This document shows positions 1 to 10,380 of a stretch of 64,000 nucleotides of DNA, one piece after another. The notes under the pieces are model-generated. The model was not told where the DNA came from, searched no databases, and worked only from the letters and a program-made list of their open reading frames with translations. Location: NCBI GenBank assembly GCA_038503065.1, contig JBCAMK010000001.1, positions 2,852,001-2,916,000 of the forward strand. Reading direction: 5' to 3'. How positions within the stretch are numbered: position 1 is the first letter of the stretch; the number at the start of each line of letters is the position of its first letter. This DNA is from Paragyromitra xinjiangensis (lineage: Eukaryota; Ascomycota; Pezizomycetes; Pezizales; Discinaceae). A program made the position numbers and the translations under genes.

Positions 1-1414
1 TATATGAACACACCGTTTGGCTCTTCATCAGCTACATGCAGACCCTTTATATAATTTCTCGTAGATCAGCCTCCAGGGGGACCAACAAAATATACGGCAT
101 AAAGATTCCGGCGTATACTCTATGTACTACTCCAGACCAAACGGCTCGTTCCAAGCTTGATATAAACAGCTTTTTAGTCACCTAGGCCATGGACCGTGAA
201 AGGACTAATTGCTTCATAACCTTTCTCTCTTCCTGGCCGTTCATTGGGGCTTGGACAGTTACCAGAGCACTCTCGTGGCACATGCGCATTAAGACCACAG
301 CGGATATGAGAAAAAATCGCTACATATATTAGTGAACTATCCCACTACGCGAATACACCTTATGGAGCAAACACGCTTAGTCATAACTTATCACTCGCCT
401 TCAACTGAATAAATCTGTTGGAAATATTAGGCACGTTGAGAGGAGAGAAAGGCTCAATAGCTTGTATCTCTAGAGGCTGTCAGAGCCCTCAGGCCTATAT
501 ACTCGTGTAGTAGCCCTCTCGGGCACCCGTGTGCTCAATTCAAAGGCCTGGACTATACTTAACGGAACAAGAAAGAAGGCCGCACTGCCCTATTATCCTC
601 ACGACTTCACTTGGTCACATCCTATGAATTGTTTGTTGATATAGATATATTTTAATTATTTGGATATCTATTTACAGGATAATCCCCATAATTAATGTAT
701 AAGGAAGGACACGACTCCCAACTTCTGAAGCGGAACGGTGGGAAACTAGCTTTTTGTTATCGATTGAGTAACTGTCGCCCTACCGTATACCTGTCCACAC
801 AATATATTCACCACCTCCACAGGTAGGCGTTATATTATGCATAATAGTCGAATTCTAAGAACCTAAATGTGATGTCCGCGAGGCAAGCTAGTCAGATTAT
901 GATTAAGTGTAACTGCAAAACTACAGAGCAACGCACACGTAGATTCCTTTTTAAATACCACATCGCCCCCAACAAGACTCATAATAGCACCTGCAAATCC
1001 GAGGATGGTCATGTGCCAACACGAAAGAAAAAAAGGAATTTATAGGCTTGACTCGGAGAAATATTTAACCCGCTAATGGCTGATATCTTACGTTGACATA
1101 ATTCATGTCCACGTAAGAATTTCCCCGCTTTTATAATTCGCAGAATCCAGGTTAGGAGAATGTCGTAGCGTATCGTTAATCGTGATATCTAAGGTTACAA
1201 CTTTGGCGATATATAAAGCTTCAGAATTTATAGAGTCCGAAACCTAAAGCAGTAAAGGTATCTTGGAGCCAGGAGGCACTCGAGGCTTTCAATATTATCT
1301 CAATGCACAACACTCGCAAGATATCTAAAGCAATGCCCTAGCAAACTCTCGCCTCGCAGAGTAAAAGCAAATTCGAAAACAGAAAAGAACGTAAATTTAA
1401 TGTGGTCTTGAATT
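1..1414. other. gene-poor stretch
   Basis: No reading frame with coding character or family resemblance was found on either strand. The only recognisable content is a decayed LTR remnant (listed separately). The sequence is AT-rich, with many short stops in all frames. The far right part would hold the 3' flank of the TPR-protein gene. Confidence 0.5.
416..569 (-). mobile_element. decayed solo-LTR remnant
   Basis: Read on the minus strand this resembles the ~195-bp LTR family of the window. It opens with TGTTG followed by an AATATT segment, and near its middle carries an ACTCGTGTAGTAG stretch followed by CTCTCGGGCACCCGTGTGCTC. Both are found, reverse-complemented, in the solo LTR at 26135-26329. 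The distal third has drifted and no target-site duplication is visible. It is therefore called a remnant. The copy is oriented opposite to the intact ones at 26.1 and 63.1 kb. Confidence 0.6.
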
Positions 1415-2341
1415 TCACCCCTTGTTGAAAGATAAGCTATATCCACCCGACTGTTCATCCTTCACCATACCAAAGTTTTCAGTACTCAGTCCGAACGGCT
1501 TTAATATTCCATTACCGAGCTAAATTCCTGATCAGCCACTTCTGTCCGAAGAAGATGGTAGTATAAAACTTACATCCTTTAACTTCCCCATAACCTCTTG
1601 CGTCTCCCTCTCCCTTGCTTCCTCAATCCTCCTCGGCATCCACCTACACTTCTCCCTAAGATCCTCCTTCTCTTTGTCTGTCAACCCCTCGCCTCCCTTT
1701 CCCAACAACACTAAATAATCGTCATATGCGCCTTGTAAACTCGACCACCCGCCAACGCCCTCTCTTCCTTTCGCGCGTCGATACAGTGCTTTAGACCATC
1801 CTGGCCGTCCCTCGAGCGCTTTCGAGGCGGATTTGACGGCCTCGGGGTAGTTGTGAAGCTTGAGGTGGGCTGCAGAGATATTATTATGAATGGTGGCGGC
1901 TTCGGTGGTCAGGTAGATGGGGCAGTGAGAAAGTGCAAGGTTGTATGCGTCGAGGGCAGCGAGGAACAGGGCGTTGCCGAAGAGACGGTTGCCGGAGAGA
2001 CGATAGGAGTTTGATTCAGCTAGCAGGCGCTATGAATTCCGAGGTCAGAAAATGACACTATGAGGGTAGCGCAATGGATAGTCAAGCAGGAATGGGAGGG
2101 GTACTTCTTCCTCCTCCTTCGGGAATCTCTCTCCAAATTTTAACTCTGGTTCTGGCATGGGCTCCAGAGACTTCATGTCTTCGTCTTCGTCGCCATTGCT
2201 GCTGACTTCAGGAAATGCTGGCGCACCCAAAGGATCTGCTGGTTTCGACAGCTTCTCTAAACTTCGGATGTATTCCTGCTGCTCGTCAAACATGATCTCG
2301 TCAGGCACGCTAGTGTCGGCCTGTGGAAGCGGTGTTGACAT
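1415..2341 (-). CDS. TPR protein, TTC1-like
   Basis: Three exons (2341-2105, 2029-1574, 1519-1415) give 265 aa with clean GT-AG introns of 75 and 54 nt. Residues 1-79 are acidic and low-complexity (DEDEDMKSLEPMPEPE). The middle exon encodes a compact TPR domain, with YRLSGNRLFGNALFLAALDA, then IHNNISAAHLKLHNYPEAVKSASKAL, and a final GWSKALYRRAKG repeat. The last exon is the family's conserved tail (GNGILKPFGLSTENF...GGYSLSF). TTC1-type proteins are co-chaperone adaptors that bind Hsp70/Hsp90 tails; whether this one does is inferred from the family. Length is normal for fungal members. The start is the first ATG of the acidic N-terminal exon. Confidence 0.88.
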
Positions 2342-3559
2342 GCTGGCAGAAGCTCCCGGAGGGGAGGTTTATGTATTGATCAGTGGACAGTCGGGGTCAA
2401 GGTCGGAGTCGGGGTGAGAATAAAGATATTGGAGCCTTGACTCAGTGTGGAGTAGGTACCAGTAGGGCGTGGGGCACTTGCATGGATGAGATGACCACAC
2501 CAGCGCCGCCCACGTGATTTGATCGACTGCGCATATCGACTGCATTCGATCATCGCGTACGACACGGAATAACTTTGCTCCATCCGTTTGTCATTAACTG
2601 CCCTTCCAAACTGGTTAGATAACATGAGGAAGACAACTAGTAACCGGCAAGGGTCGGATATCAAATTATTCCGCATACTAATCCTAATATCTTACTAAGT
2701 TAGTAGACAAGCTCGGTAAATATTTATTCCCATATAATATAGTGATGAATAAAAGTAGGTAGGAGATTGGCCCCGGAGAACGGAGTTTAACCACTTTAAA
2801 CTGTCAGAATCCACAGCCGGAGTCACTCACCTACTCTTTTCTAACTATCTCACTTATCTTATTAACTCCGCTTAAGTCAGATCTCCCTATGCCTAAGTGT
2901 CATTATCGATATTTGCTAAATTACAAAAGTTCATGAGCTAGATATTTCAAGCATTAACAATCATATATCTATCACCTGCAACCGCGCGAACACGTTGGAG
3001 GCCTTGAGGGGAAAGATGATGTTCATTTTGCTAAGCCCTAAGAGCAATTTCGTGCCGAATACCGTGGTGCCGAGGAGACCTCGGTATCTAAAACGACACG
3101 GAGAAATTCAATCCCGAGGAACCAATTCTAAGTAGTAGAATTGAAGCAAGCCAGCATAGGAGAAATCTATCTAAGAAAATATCCACCATCCACTACTAAT
3201 ACTACCAACAGGGAGGGGGAAAATATGTCCAAAGATGGTAGGATCCTCTCAGAAATTCATGCCAATATCAGGTTGGAATAACCTCAGGGTACATAAAGGC
3301 AGCAGTGTGATATAAGTTATATCAGTCCAGGTTGCCCTTGGGAAAAAGGTTAAATTGCTAGTAATTCAAAGTTTTATACCTGAATTACTACTCATTGTGT
3401 CGCTGCCTCATGTATATAAAATTCAGGTAGCCACGGCAGCGGGGCATCTTCTAGTCCGCTGCTGCAGGTCGTGCCTATTTTCACCCGATGCAACCAAAAG
3501 TTGACCCGACCCCGATTCACAGCCCCGCATTTCCCCCAATTCTAAAACTTGTTGGACGC
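2342..3559. other. intergenic, no gene seen
   Basis: Upstream region of the TPR gene and 3' flank of the HAD gene. Short frames occur (for example a 98-aa frame on the minus strand at 2380-2676), but none has family resemblance or splice logic. No repeat was recognised. Confidence 0.5.
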
Positions 3560-4541
3560 CTATTTTGGAATAATTCCATACCGTTCATAGTCGAACCCCT
3601 CCAAGCTAGTCCTCAATTCGCCACCTCCATCTCCAATTTCACCTGCTTTCCCTGTATCCCCACTCACACCCACCTGTCCATCATCCCTATCTGCCTCGCC
3701 CATCGCTCCCGCCAAAACCTCTGCCTCCCTCCCTTTAAATTCAACCAATAAATCAGGATGCGGCACCCATACCACCCTCATCCCTGCACGTCTCCCCGAT
3801 TCGCAGCCGGGTACAGAGTCCTCAAACACTAGGCACTCCTCTGGCTTAATCTCATCCTTGCCCTCCTTTCTCCTTCGCGCATTAATAGTTTCCAATGCAA
3901 CAAAATAGATATCCGGTGCCGGCTTTCCTCTCCCCTGCGGCACACGTGGATCATCGCCCGTTACTTTCTGCTCCAGCGGGAAGTAGTCAAATAGGTCCTG
4001 CAAATGGCTGGTCTTGAACTCAACATTCACTGCGATAGAGCTCGTCGCAAGCGCGATCTCGATCTTCTCCGTTGGTACGGACGCCGGTGATGCGGTACTC
4101 AGTGTCGCAAGTAATTCAGGTACTCCTGGGAGTGGTACACAAGTAGGGAAGTGCTCGCGGTGAAGCTCAGAGAGACGAACTAGGTACTGTTCCGGCGTGA
4201 TGGGAAGTTGAGCCCACTCCGTGAAGATTTTTGTCGCCTATACACCAATATAGAGTAAGAACTGGGAGAAAAGGAGAAATGGTAGGGTTAGGGCCTGGGA
4301 AACGTACAGCAGCTGCTGGGCGACCTTGGAGCTGCGATTTGATACTCCAGGGTATCGGAGGCTTATCGTGCTCCTTAAGTACTATGTTGACGACCTTAGT
4401 GTAGATATCTTCTGTGTTGATCAGAAGGCCATCCATGTCAAAGAGACATGCCCTAACAGGGGGATAGCTACATAACACGTTAACGAGAGGAACTAAAGTT
4501 GGAGATCTCCAGCAGTGTTCTTACGTAGATGCCGTGACCAT
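3560..4541 (-). CDS. HAD-superfamily phosphatase (HDHD1/GS1-like)
   Basis: Three exons (4541-4525, 4467-4308, 4237-3560) give 284 aa. The first exon is only 17 nt, but it supplies an ATG and joins in frame to the canonical opening MVTASTYPPVRACLFDMDG. HAD motif I is DMDG (nucleophile D16, acid/base D18), motif II is the ATSS segment, motif III is the lysine in GKPAPDIY, and motif IV is CLVFEDSVPG with its acidic pair. The GLLINTEDIY run after motif I and the helical cap are typical of subfamily I haloacid-dehalogenase-like phosphatases such as pseudouridine-5'-phosphatase (HDHD1). The in vivo substrate cannot be read from sequence. The C-terminus carries a Gly/Glu/Asp-rich insertion (AGAMGEADRDDGQ...) before the closing YERYGIIPK. 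Confidence 0.9.
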
Positions 4542-5098
4542 TATTTTACGAAATCTATTGTGTATTTCTTTGGGGTATCTGTGAAGTATTTTGAGCGGTG
4601 AAGGTTTGTGGGGCTGGAAAGTAGGGATGGTGGGGTTTGGTGGGGTTAGGGGGACACGTGCCCACTGATAAGATCAGTTTGATTAGATAATCGTCAACCA
4701 CGTGCTCTGCCGAGTGAGAATCGGTGATAGCGTGAGACAATGCCACATGTAGCCGACCAGAAGGAGGGCAGTCGTGAGTAGAGGGTGCTGGTGATGAGTA
4801 GAATACATCGTAGGTTTCTTTATCCCCATCAACTTTATACAGCGTCTCTTCACTAGAAATGCTAACCCCATGGTTCTACACCAAGGACCTTTCATACAGC
4901 TTTCTAGAATGAGTCACTTCGTGACTCAGTTATATCAGGCGACTCCTTGTTTTCAACTCCGACGGCGTTCAAGGTTGGATTGGGTGTAGGAATCACGGTA
5001 TATGTAGTTTTAACATCTGTAAATTTCTTGGCTTTTGGGCGTCAAGATATGATTCAGGTGATACATGTAGTTTGTGCGACCTCAAGAAAAATAAATAC
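4542..5098. other. divergent intergenic region
   Basis: Lies between the divergent HAD phosphatase and TENA genes and should hold both promoters. It contains one copy of the recurrent palindrome TACATGTA (5062-5069). A second copy (5107-5114) overlaps the proposed first splice donor of the TENA gene. No additional gene is supported. Confidence 0.5.
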
Positions 5099-5976
5099 AT
5101 GCCTACTACATGTAACCACAGCGTCATCGCGAAACTTACCCTCATCGTTCTTCATATAATTAGCTAGACACTCCGTAAAACCCTATCCTCCCCCTACTAC
5201 TAAAAGCATTAGTGTATCACACGATAAATACACCGATAGCATCCTCTCTTATAGCCGCATGGTCTCTAGACCTCCTTCCCGCGACCACCTCTTCCCCCTT
5301 CATCAGCCGCCTCTCTGCCGCCAACCTTCCGGCCAGGAACTTCAATATTTGGCTCTACAACGACTTCCTCTACGTTCGTTGCCATTGCTTCTTCCTCGCT
5401 CGCCTCATTAGCCTCTTCCCTGGGCCCTACTCCACACTCAAAAACGAGACACTTCTGTCCGGCTATAAAGTGCTCAAACAAGAGCTTGGAATATTTCGAG
5501 AGAAAGCGCTAGAGAGGGGCGTTGGGCTTCCGACACTCTCAGAGGTGAACGAGGAATACAGCATTGAGGCTGCGCGGTCACCGGAGGAGGTGTTTGCGGA
5601 GTTGGAGCCACATGGAGAGAAAGGCTGTGTCGATTATATGCGATTCATGTCGCTCACTCTATGCGGACAAAAGACTGGGGCGGGCGAGGCAGCGCATCAC
5701 TGGACCACGCTTTTGACGGCGTTGTGGATTTGCGAGAAGGTCTATCTCGACTCGATGGTCGCTGTCAGGAACTCTGCAGATTTCGAAAAACAGGAGGAGA
5801 GCGTGAAAGATTTTGTCAAGTGGTGGTCAAGCGACGATTTCGCTGGGTACATCAAAGCCCTCGAGGAAGCGACAGAGGGAGTGAGAGGTAAAGAAGGGTG
5901 GGAAGAAGAGGAAGCTAAGTGGGCGGTTAGGGAGGTGTTGACGTGGGAGAGAGGATTCTGGGATATCGCGATTTAG
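5099..5976 (+). CDS. TENA/THI-4/PQQC-family protein
   Basis: The main exon (5213-5976) encodes a heme-oxygenase-like all-helical TENA/THI-4 domain. It opens with SSLIAAWSLDLLPATTSSPF, then an ARNFNIWLYNDFLYVRCHCFF helix, and ends with a DFVKWWSSDDFAGYIKALEE ... ERGFWDIA tail, as in fungal TENA proteins. The frame has no in-frame ATG near its start. I propose a 13-nt first exon (5099-5111, ATGCCTACTACAT) with donor gtaacc and acceptor cattag, giving MPTTLYHTINTPIASS and 258 aa in frame. TENA proteins hydrolyse thiamine breakdown products (thiaminase II) in many organisms; the fungal subgroup is poorly characterised, so the substrate is unknown. Domain call firm, start codon uncertain. Confidence 0.78.
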
Positions 5977-6475
5977 GTCTGAAACCATAAATTACGGTAC
6001 ACTTGGCGACGCATCTGCAGCACAAACATAAGTGGCGGGGTTTGAGATGCGAAGAGGGGCATCGGCTTCGGAGATATGCAAGCCGGCCAGCGGCAGGGTA
6101 AAAGATTATAGCCAAGTGTTTCGGGTTTTCGCCTACGTTGGGATTCATCGTTTCTCTCCTAGCGAATTGGATCAACGATATCATTGCATTTATTCGATTG
6201 AAGTAAAAGATCTATATTCTTACTAGGTTCATTTGCCCCCGAAAAGGAAAAAAATTTCTGAAAGTTGACAGCCAGCAATGCATGTTTTCCCCATATCTAC
6301 GATAGCCTAAATTTACATAGCGTCTCATCATATCTCATCTCATCATTCCCAGGCACCGGGATATTTACAAAGGAAATTCTAATGACCGTGCTCCCATAAA
6401 CTCCACACCCCTCCCACTATCCGAAGAAAAAAGAAAAAGAAAAAAGGAGAAAATATCATGCCCTACCGGCCCCAC
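5977..6475. other. convergent intergenic region
   Basis: 3' flanks of the convergent TENA gene and the small membrane-protein gene. An A-rich segment at about 6425-6450 is consistent with 3'-end processing signals. No gene seen. Confidence 0.4.
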
Positions 6476-6781
6476 CTATACTTTCGCTTCCTGCCTTGTT
6501 CCCCAATACCACCATAATCCACCAACAGCAATCCATCCCGGCCACATAAGAAACAACACGACTGGATTCGGTTGCAACAGCAGAAGCATCATCTCATAGA
6601 ACAATGCATCCTTGAATCGGCGCCACCGGGCGGAAAAAAAACTCAGACTGGAAGCCAGAACCGACATGAGATAGCCAATAACGAGGAGAGGCTGAAGTAG
6701 GAGAAATAGCTGGCGGATTAATGGAAGAATCAGCAAATGGGGCGAGTTGCTGGTAGACTGCGATAAAGATGAAGTTTTCAT
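6476..6781 (-). CDS. small membrane protein, unknown
   Basis: Single uninterrupted frame of 101 aa starting at MKTSSLSQST; an upstream in-frame ATG (6871) would add 30 residues, but the MKTSS start gives the usual hydrophilic N-terminus. It has two clear hydrophobic segments, LLILPLIRQLFLLLQPLLVIGYLMSVLASS and a later LLLLQPNPVVLFLMWPGWIAVGGLWWYW, separated by a basic loop (ARWRRFKDA). The pattern suggests a two-pass hairpin membrane protein. I do not recognise a named family. Coding is supported by frame integrity, hydrophobic patterning and the positive-inside loop. Confidence 0.55.
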   Translation of the reverse strand: MKTSSLSQSTSNSPHLLILPLIRQLFLLLQPLLVIGYLMSVLASSLSFFSARWRRFKDALFYEMMLLLLQPNPVVLFLMWPGWIAVGGLWWYWGTRQEAKV

Positions 6782-9700
6782 GGTTTGTTTCGTGGGCTTG
6801 TATGGAGGAACGGTTAGTGACACTTGAATGGAAGCCTCGTCCCTAATGGCTATTAGGATGGGAAGTAACATACCGGAGAAATAATAGGATTATATAAAGA
6901 CGGGATAGTTTCAAAATGAAAGGCTAAGATGAATGTCGGCCCAAATGGTCTATGAATCTGATGATCGGAGATGTCAATAAGAGCAGATCTGGAGCACAGC
7001 AAAGGGATTCTACTTGAAATATATTCTCCAGCGCAAGCTCGTTGCTATGATCTGGCCACCTCCAAATCCAACCGTCTCCAGAGCAAATAGAAGTACTCTT
7101 GGGAAAAAACTCGCCCACGTAAGTACCTCTAGAATAGCGCCTGGTGTGGGTGAGCGGTGAGAAGATTACGGCTGAGAAAAATACTAAGGTCGAGACGGTG
7201 ATTCGTGGTCTGGCGGTTACGGTATCCGAAAGGTTTTACGGGAAACAAAAGTCCAAGCTGAAGGCGAAGTGCAAGTCAAGTGCATATACAATTTACACTC
7301 GTGAAGGAAATTTAACCTTTATCAATCAGTCTTGATAAATAATTATGGCACGTGGGAATAACTATGAGCTCAACCAAGGCATTTTTAGCGCATGCCTGTG
7401 GCTGCAGGGTCGGGTAATGACGCACGCGGCTCAAATGGGTAGTGCCGGAACAAGGGATGGATTTTGGCTAGTGTTTTATTACTAGTGTACCCCATACATG
7501 TAGCTTGGAAGGATCTACATACATATCCCGAAGTCGAAATTCCCCGGAAAACGTCACTTGTTTGTCATAGAGGGTTCGGTTGCAATTTTTGAGCGGAAAT
7601 AGGCCGCCGTAAGTTGCGAACAGCTAGTTACTGCAGTCCCAACCTCATCTGCGGTGCTGGGTTTAACGAAAACCAAGCACAACTTGATTAGGCGGTATAT
7701 TGTATCTTGAATGCGATCACTCTAATCCGGCAAAATTTAGAGAACCATATCAACTCTAGAACCAAATCTAATGGGTAATTTTATATGCTACTAGGTTGCT
7801 ATCTAGTTTCTTATAGGTTGTTGAACCATTGCTACATTGTTGAAGTGATGAGGTGGTTCCGTTTCATCAGAGACCGTTTCATTTGAGATAGTTACCACCT
7901 GAGTAGTTTCGCCTCAGGGGGTGCACAACATTCCCGCAGCAAATCAGTCCTGACCACATCTAATTATAGAGCAAAGGTGCAGACTGCCTCCCGACTTAAA
8001 GGTACGGTTCCCAAATACCCCGGGGGTGTAAACTACCCCTCAATTCATTAAGTGAAATATTAAATCCTACATCGTGAAGCAATAAAAAAGCCGTTTCTGG
8101 AAGAAATCGCTAGATCCAACTTTGCTTGCTCTCTAGTGGACATGCTGTCCACAGCTGTGGTCTTGAAACGAGTATAGGATTCAAATTCCTGTTGTTCCTG
8201 GAGTCACCATGCTGAACTGGCAAGCAAGATTTGATGGAATGTGGTTGTACTAGTAGTAATGATAGTGATGGTGATGAAATAAATATCTTGTTATGTTGTG
8301 TATCTACATGGTGGGAGGGGGTAGTTTACACCCACGGGGTATTTTGGAATTACACCTTTGGATCGGGAGGCAGTCTGCACCTTTGCTCTCTAATTATATG
8401 TAGGTATCTTAGCTATATCGAGTGATTTAGCATGATTTTGTATTTGATAGGCTCCCAAAAGTTTATGTAGATCCATCTCAGGTACTTATTTGAAAATGAT
8501 GTGTTCTAAATCCGCCCAGGAGCCGCCGGAAATAGATTATCTGGTTCGTATAGTGTGATGTCTTGGAGGAATTTTAAAGACTCCTTGTGAGTTGCGCGCT
8601 AGCTAGAGGAACAGAAGCTCGTGAAGGCCTATTATTGACATGAAGAGATCGGGCTGAGATGGAAACGCAATGATCCCTTGAGCCTACAGATTCATTGGGT
8701 TAAGGTTGGCTGGGGTGGCCAACTCATCACGGCATTAACAAAACAAACCTTATCCTCAAAATTTTGCCGCAGACTGCTTCAGGTATATCTGGCATGATGA
8801 TGATGATGATGATGAATTCACCAAGTACACCCATACCTCAGGTATCTCACCGCGTGAGGCATCCACAAAGTGGAAAAACTAAGCCAAGTTACTGCGCCCT
8901 GCAGCTAAAGTATAGGAATTTAGTTAGTATAGATCTCACGGACGATCACACGGTAAAATGAATGGAGGATATCGATCAAAATTGACTTCTGTTTCTTGAG
9001 CCTAAAGGACGGGTTTCAAATCTAATCTCCATTCATCTTGATTCTTTCAATACCGACCCTCTACCCTTCGTACCTTACACCTTTCAAAATGTACTGGTTA
9101 TGTGGGGCTATTTGCGGCTTTATCAGTCATGGCATCAAGAAAAACTTACAAGATTTTTTGGTCAATTCTTATAAAGACTGTGATGTTACGGCCGCTAGAG
9201 ACTTTGTTGCCACGTCTAGGGGCTTCACCCTAATTTTGCTCCGTTTGATAAGGCTACTATGCGCCAGCCGCTTGATACCACACTAGTAGACCGAGAGAGC
9301 CTTGAGCTCTTATTGGTGGATCCGCGCGCTAAAGGTCCTCATTTGGGCTCGTTCACATAGTCGGGTTTTTACGAGCAGCGCCCATTGCAAGTTTTAAAAT
9401 CATTTAGGAGGCTTCGACGGCTAGCAATCAGCTGTGAGATGAGTACAGCGGACATAATCAAGATGTCGTTAGCTTCACCGAGTGCTGACTAGAACTTTTG
9501 TATTAACTTACAAAGATTTAGATGAATCGCCAGAGACCCTTGATACAATTAATTACTTGTTAAAGTCATAGAAAACAAAGATGTACTTCTCACACAAGCC
9601 AGATGCCTTTGCAGTGCTCGACCGGATCTCCGGATGTTGGATGGTGTTGCAATCGGCGATGGTGATAGTAGATGAGCGGCAAAGCACTGGTTTGGAACAC

Positions 9701-10380
9701 ATATTTCAGAAAGTGCTTCGGCTCCTTTCGTCGTTGATAGGAGAGAGCTCTGACAGTCCTTATACGTAGCCCGAGGCGATATCGATAGGGAGATACTGCT
9801 TTTGCATTAAGATTCATCAAGTTAACAGGAAACTAGTTAAGCCCAAGAGACATACAACCTGCTTCTCTTTTTCTTCCTACTTTTCCCTAATAAAATTAAT
9901 TCCTTTCGGCAGGATCATATCGTTTTTACTGGCTTTATTACACTGATTGATTTATAAGAAGCAACCTCTATTATTGCTTTTAGAGCTCATACAGCCCACC
10001 CAATTTGAACATGTGCACGCGTGCACGGTATGCCGCGCGGGGCAGGGCGATTGTAAACTAAGAAATTACTAAGTTAGAAATACACTGAAACCTTAAAGTC
10101 CCAAATCACCTAATTACCCTCCAATCTCGTGTCTTTCTCTTCTTTTCTCAGCTGTTACTCCCATCCTCATCCTGATCAGCTGCCTTTGGATCTAACCTAT
10201 ACTCGCCGCTACCAACTCCTCATTGCACAATTTCTGAAACCTAGCCGCTGTACGAATCCCGTCAATGAAATTTGACCCAGAACCTCGCTATCAAGTTTTT
10301 ATGTGATATTCCCCATCACTTCTGACATCTTCCGAGACAGATAAGGATCTTAATTATATCCGTGGTTACAAGCTGTAAAG
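6782..10380. other. gene-poor 3.6-kb region with repeats
   Basis: No gene can be supported. It contains the inverted-repeat element at 7961-8400, a short ATG/TGA microsatellite at 8793-8814, and a TACATGTA palindrome at 7495-7502. Short frames (for example 65 aa from an ATG near 9092) lack family resemblance. The last ~300 bp is the presumptive promoter and 5' leader of the SET-domain gene and is pyrimidine-rich (10120-10160). Confidence 0.5.
7961..8400. repeat. inverted-repeat element (MITE-like)
   Basis: The left arm (7961-8040) and right arm (8316-8399) are imperfect inverted copies of about 80 bp. The most conserved block is GCAAAGGTGCAGACTGCCTC, followed inward by a stretch that contains GGGTGTAAACTACCCC on both arms. 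The ~275-bp interior has no coding frame. The outer ends are AT-rich (TAATTATA / TATAATTA), so a TA target duplication is possible but not certain. This architecture fits a non-autonomous DNA transposon. Confidence 0.65.

Noticed and set aside
9038..9286. 82-aa frame with a plausible ATG near 9092
   Set aside because: Start codon of the full frame is not ATG; the 65-aa remainder shows no recognisable features.
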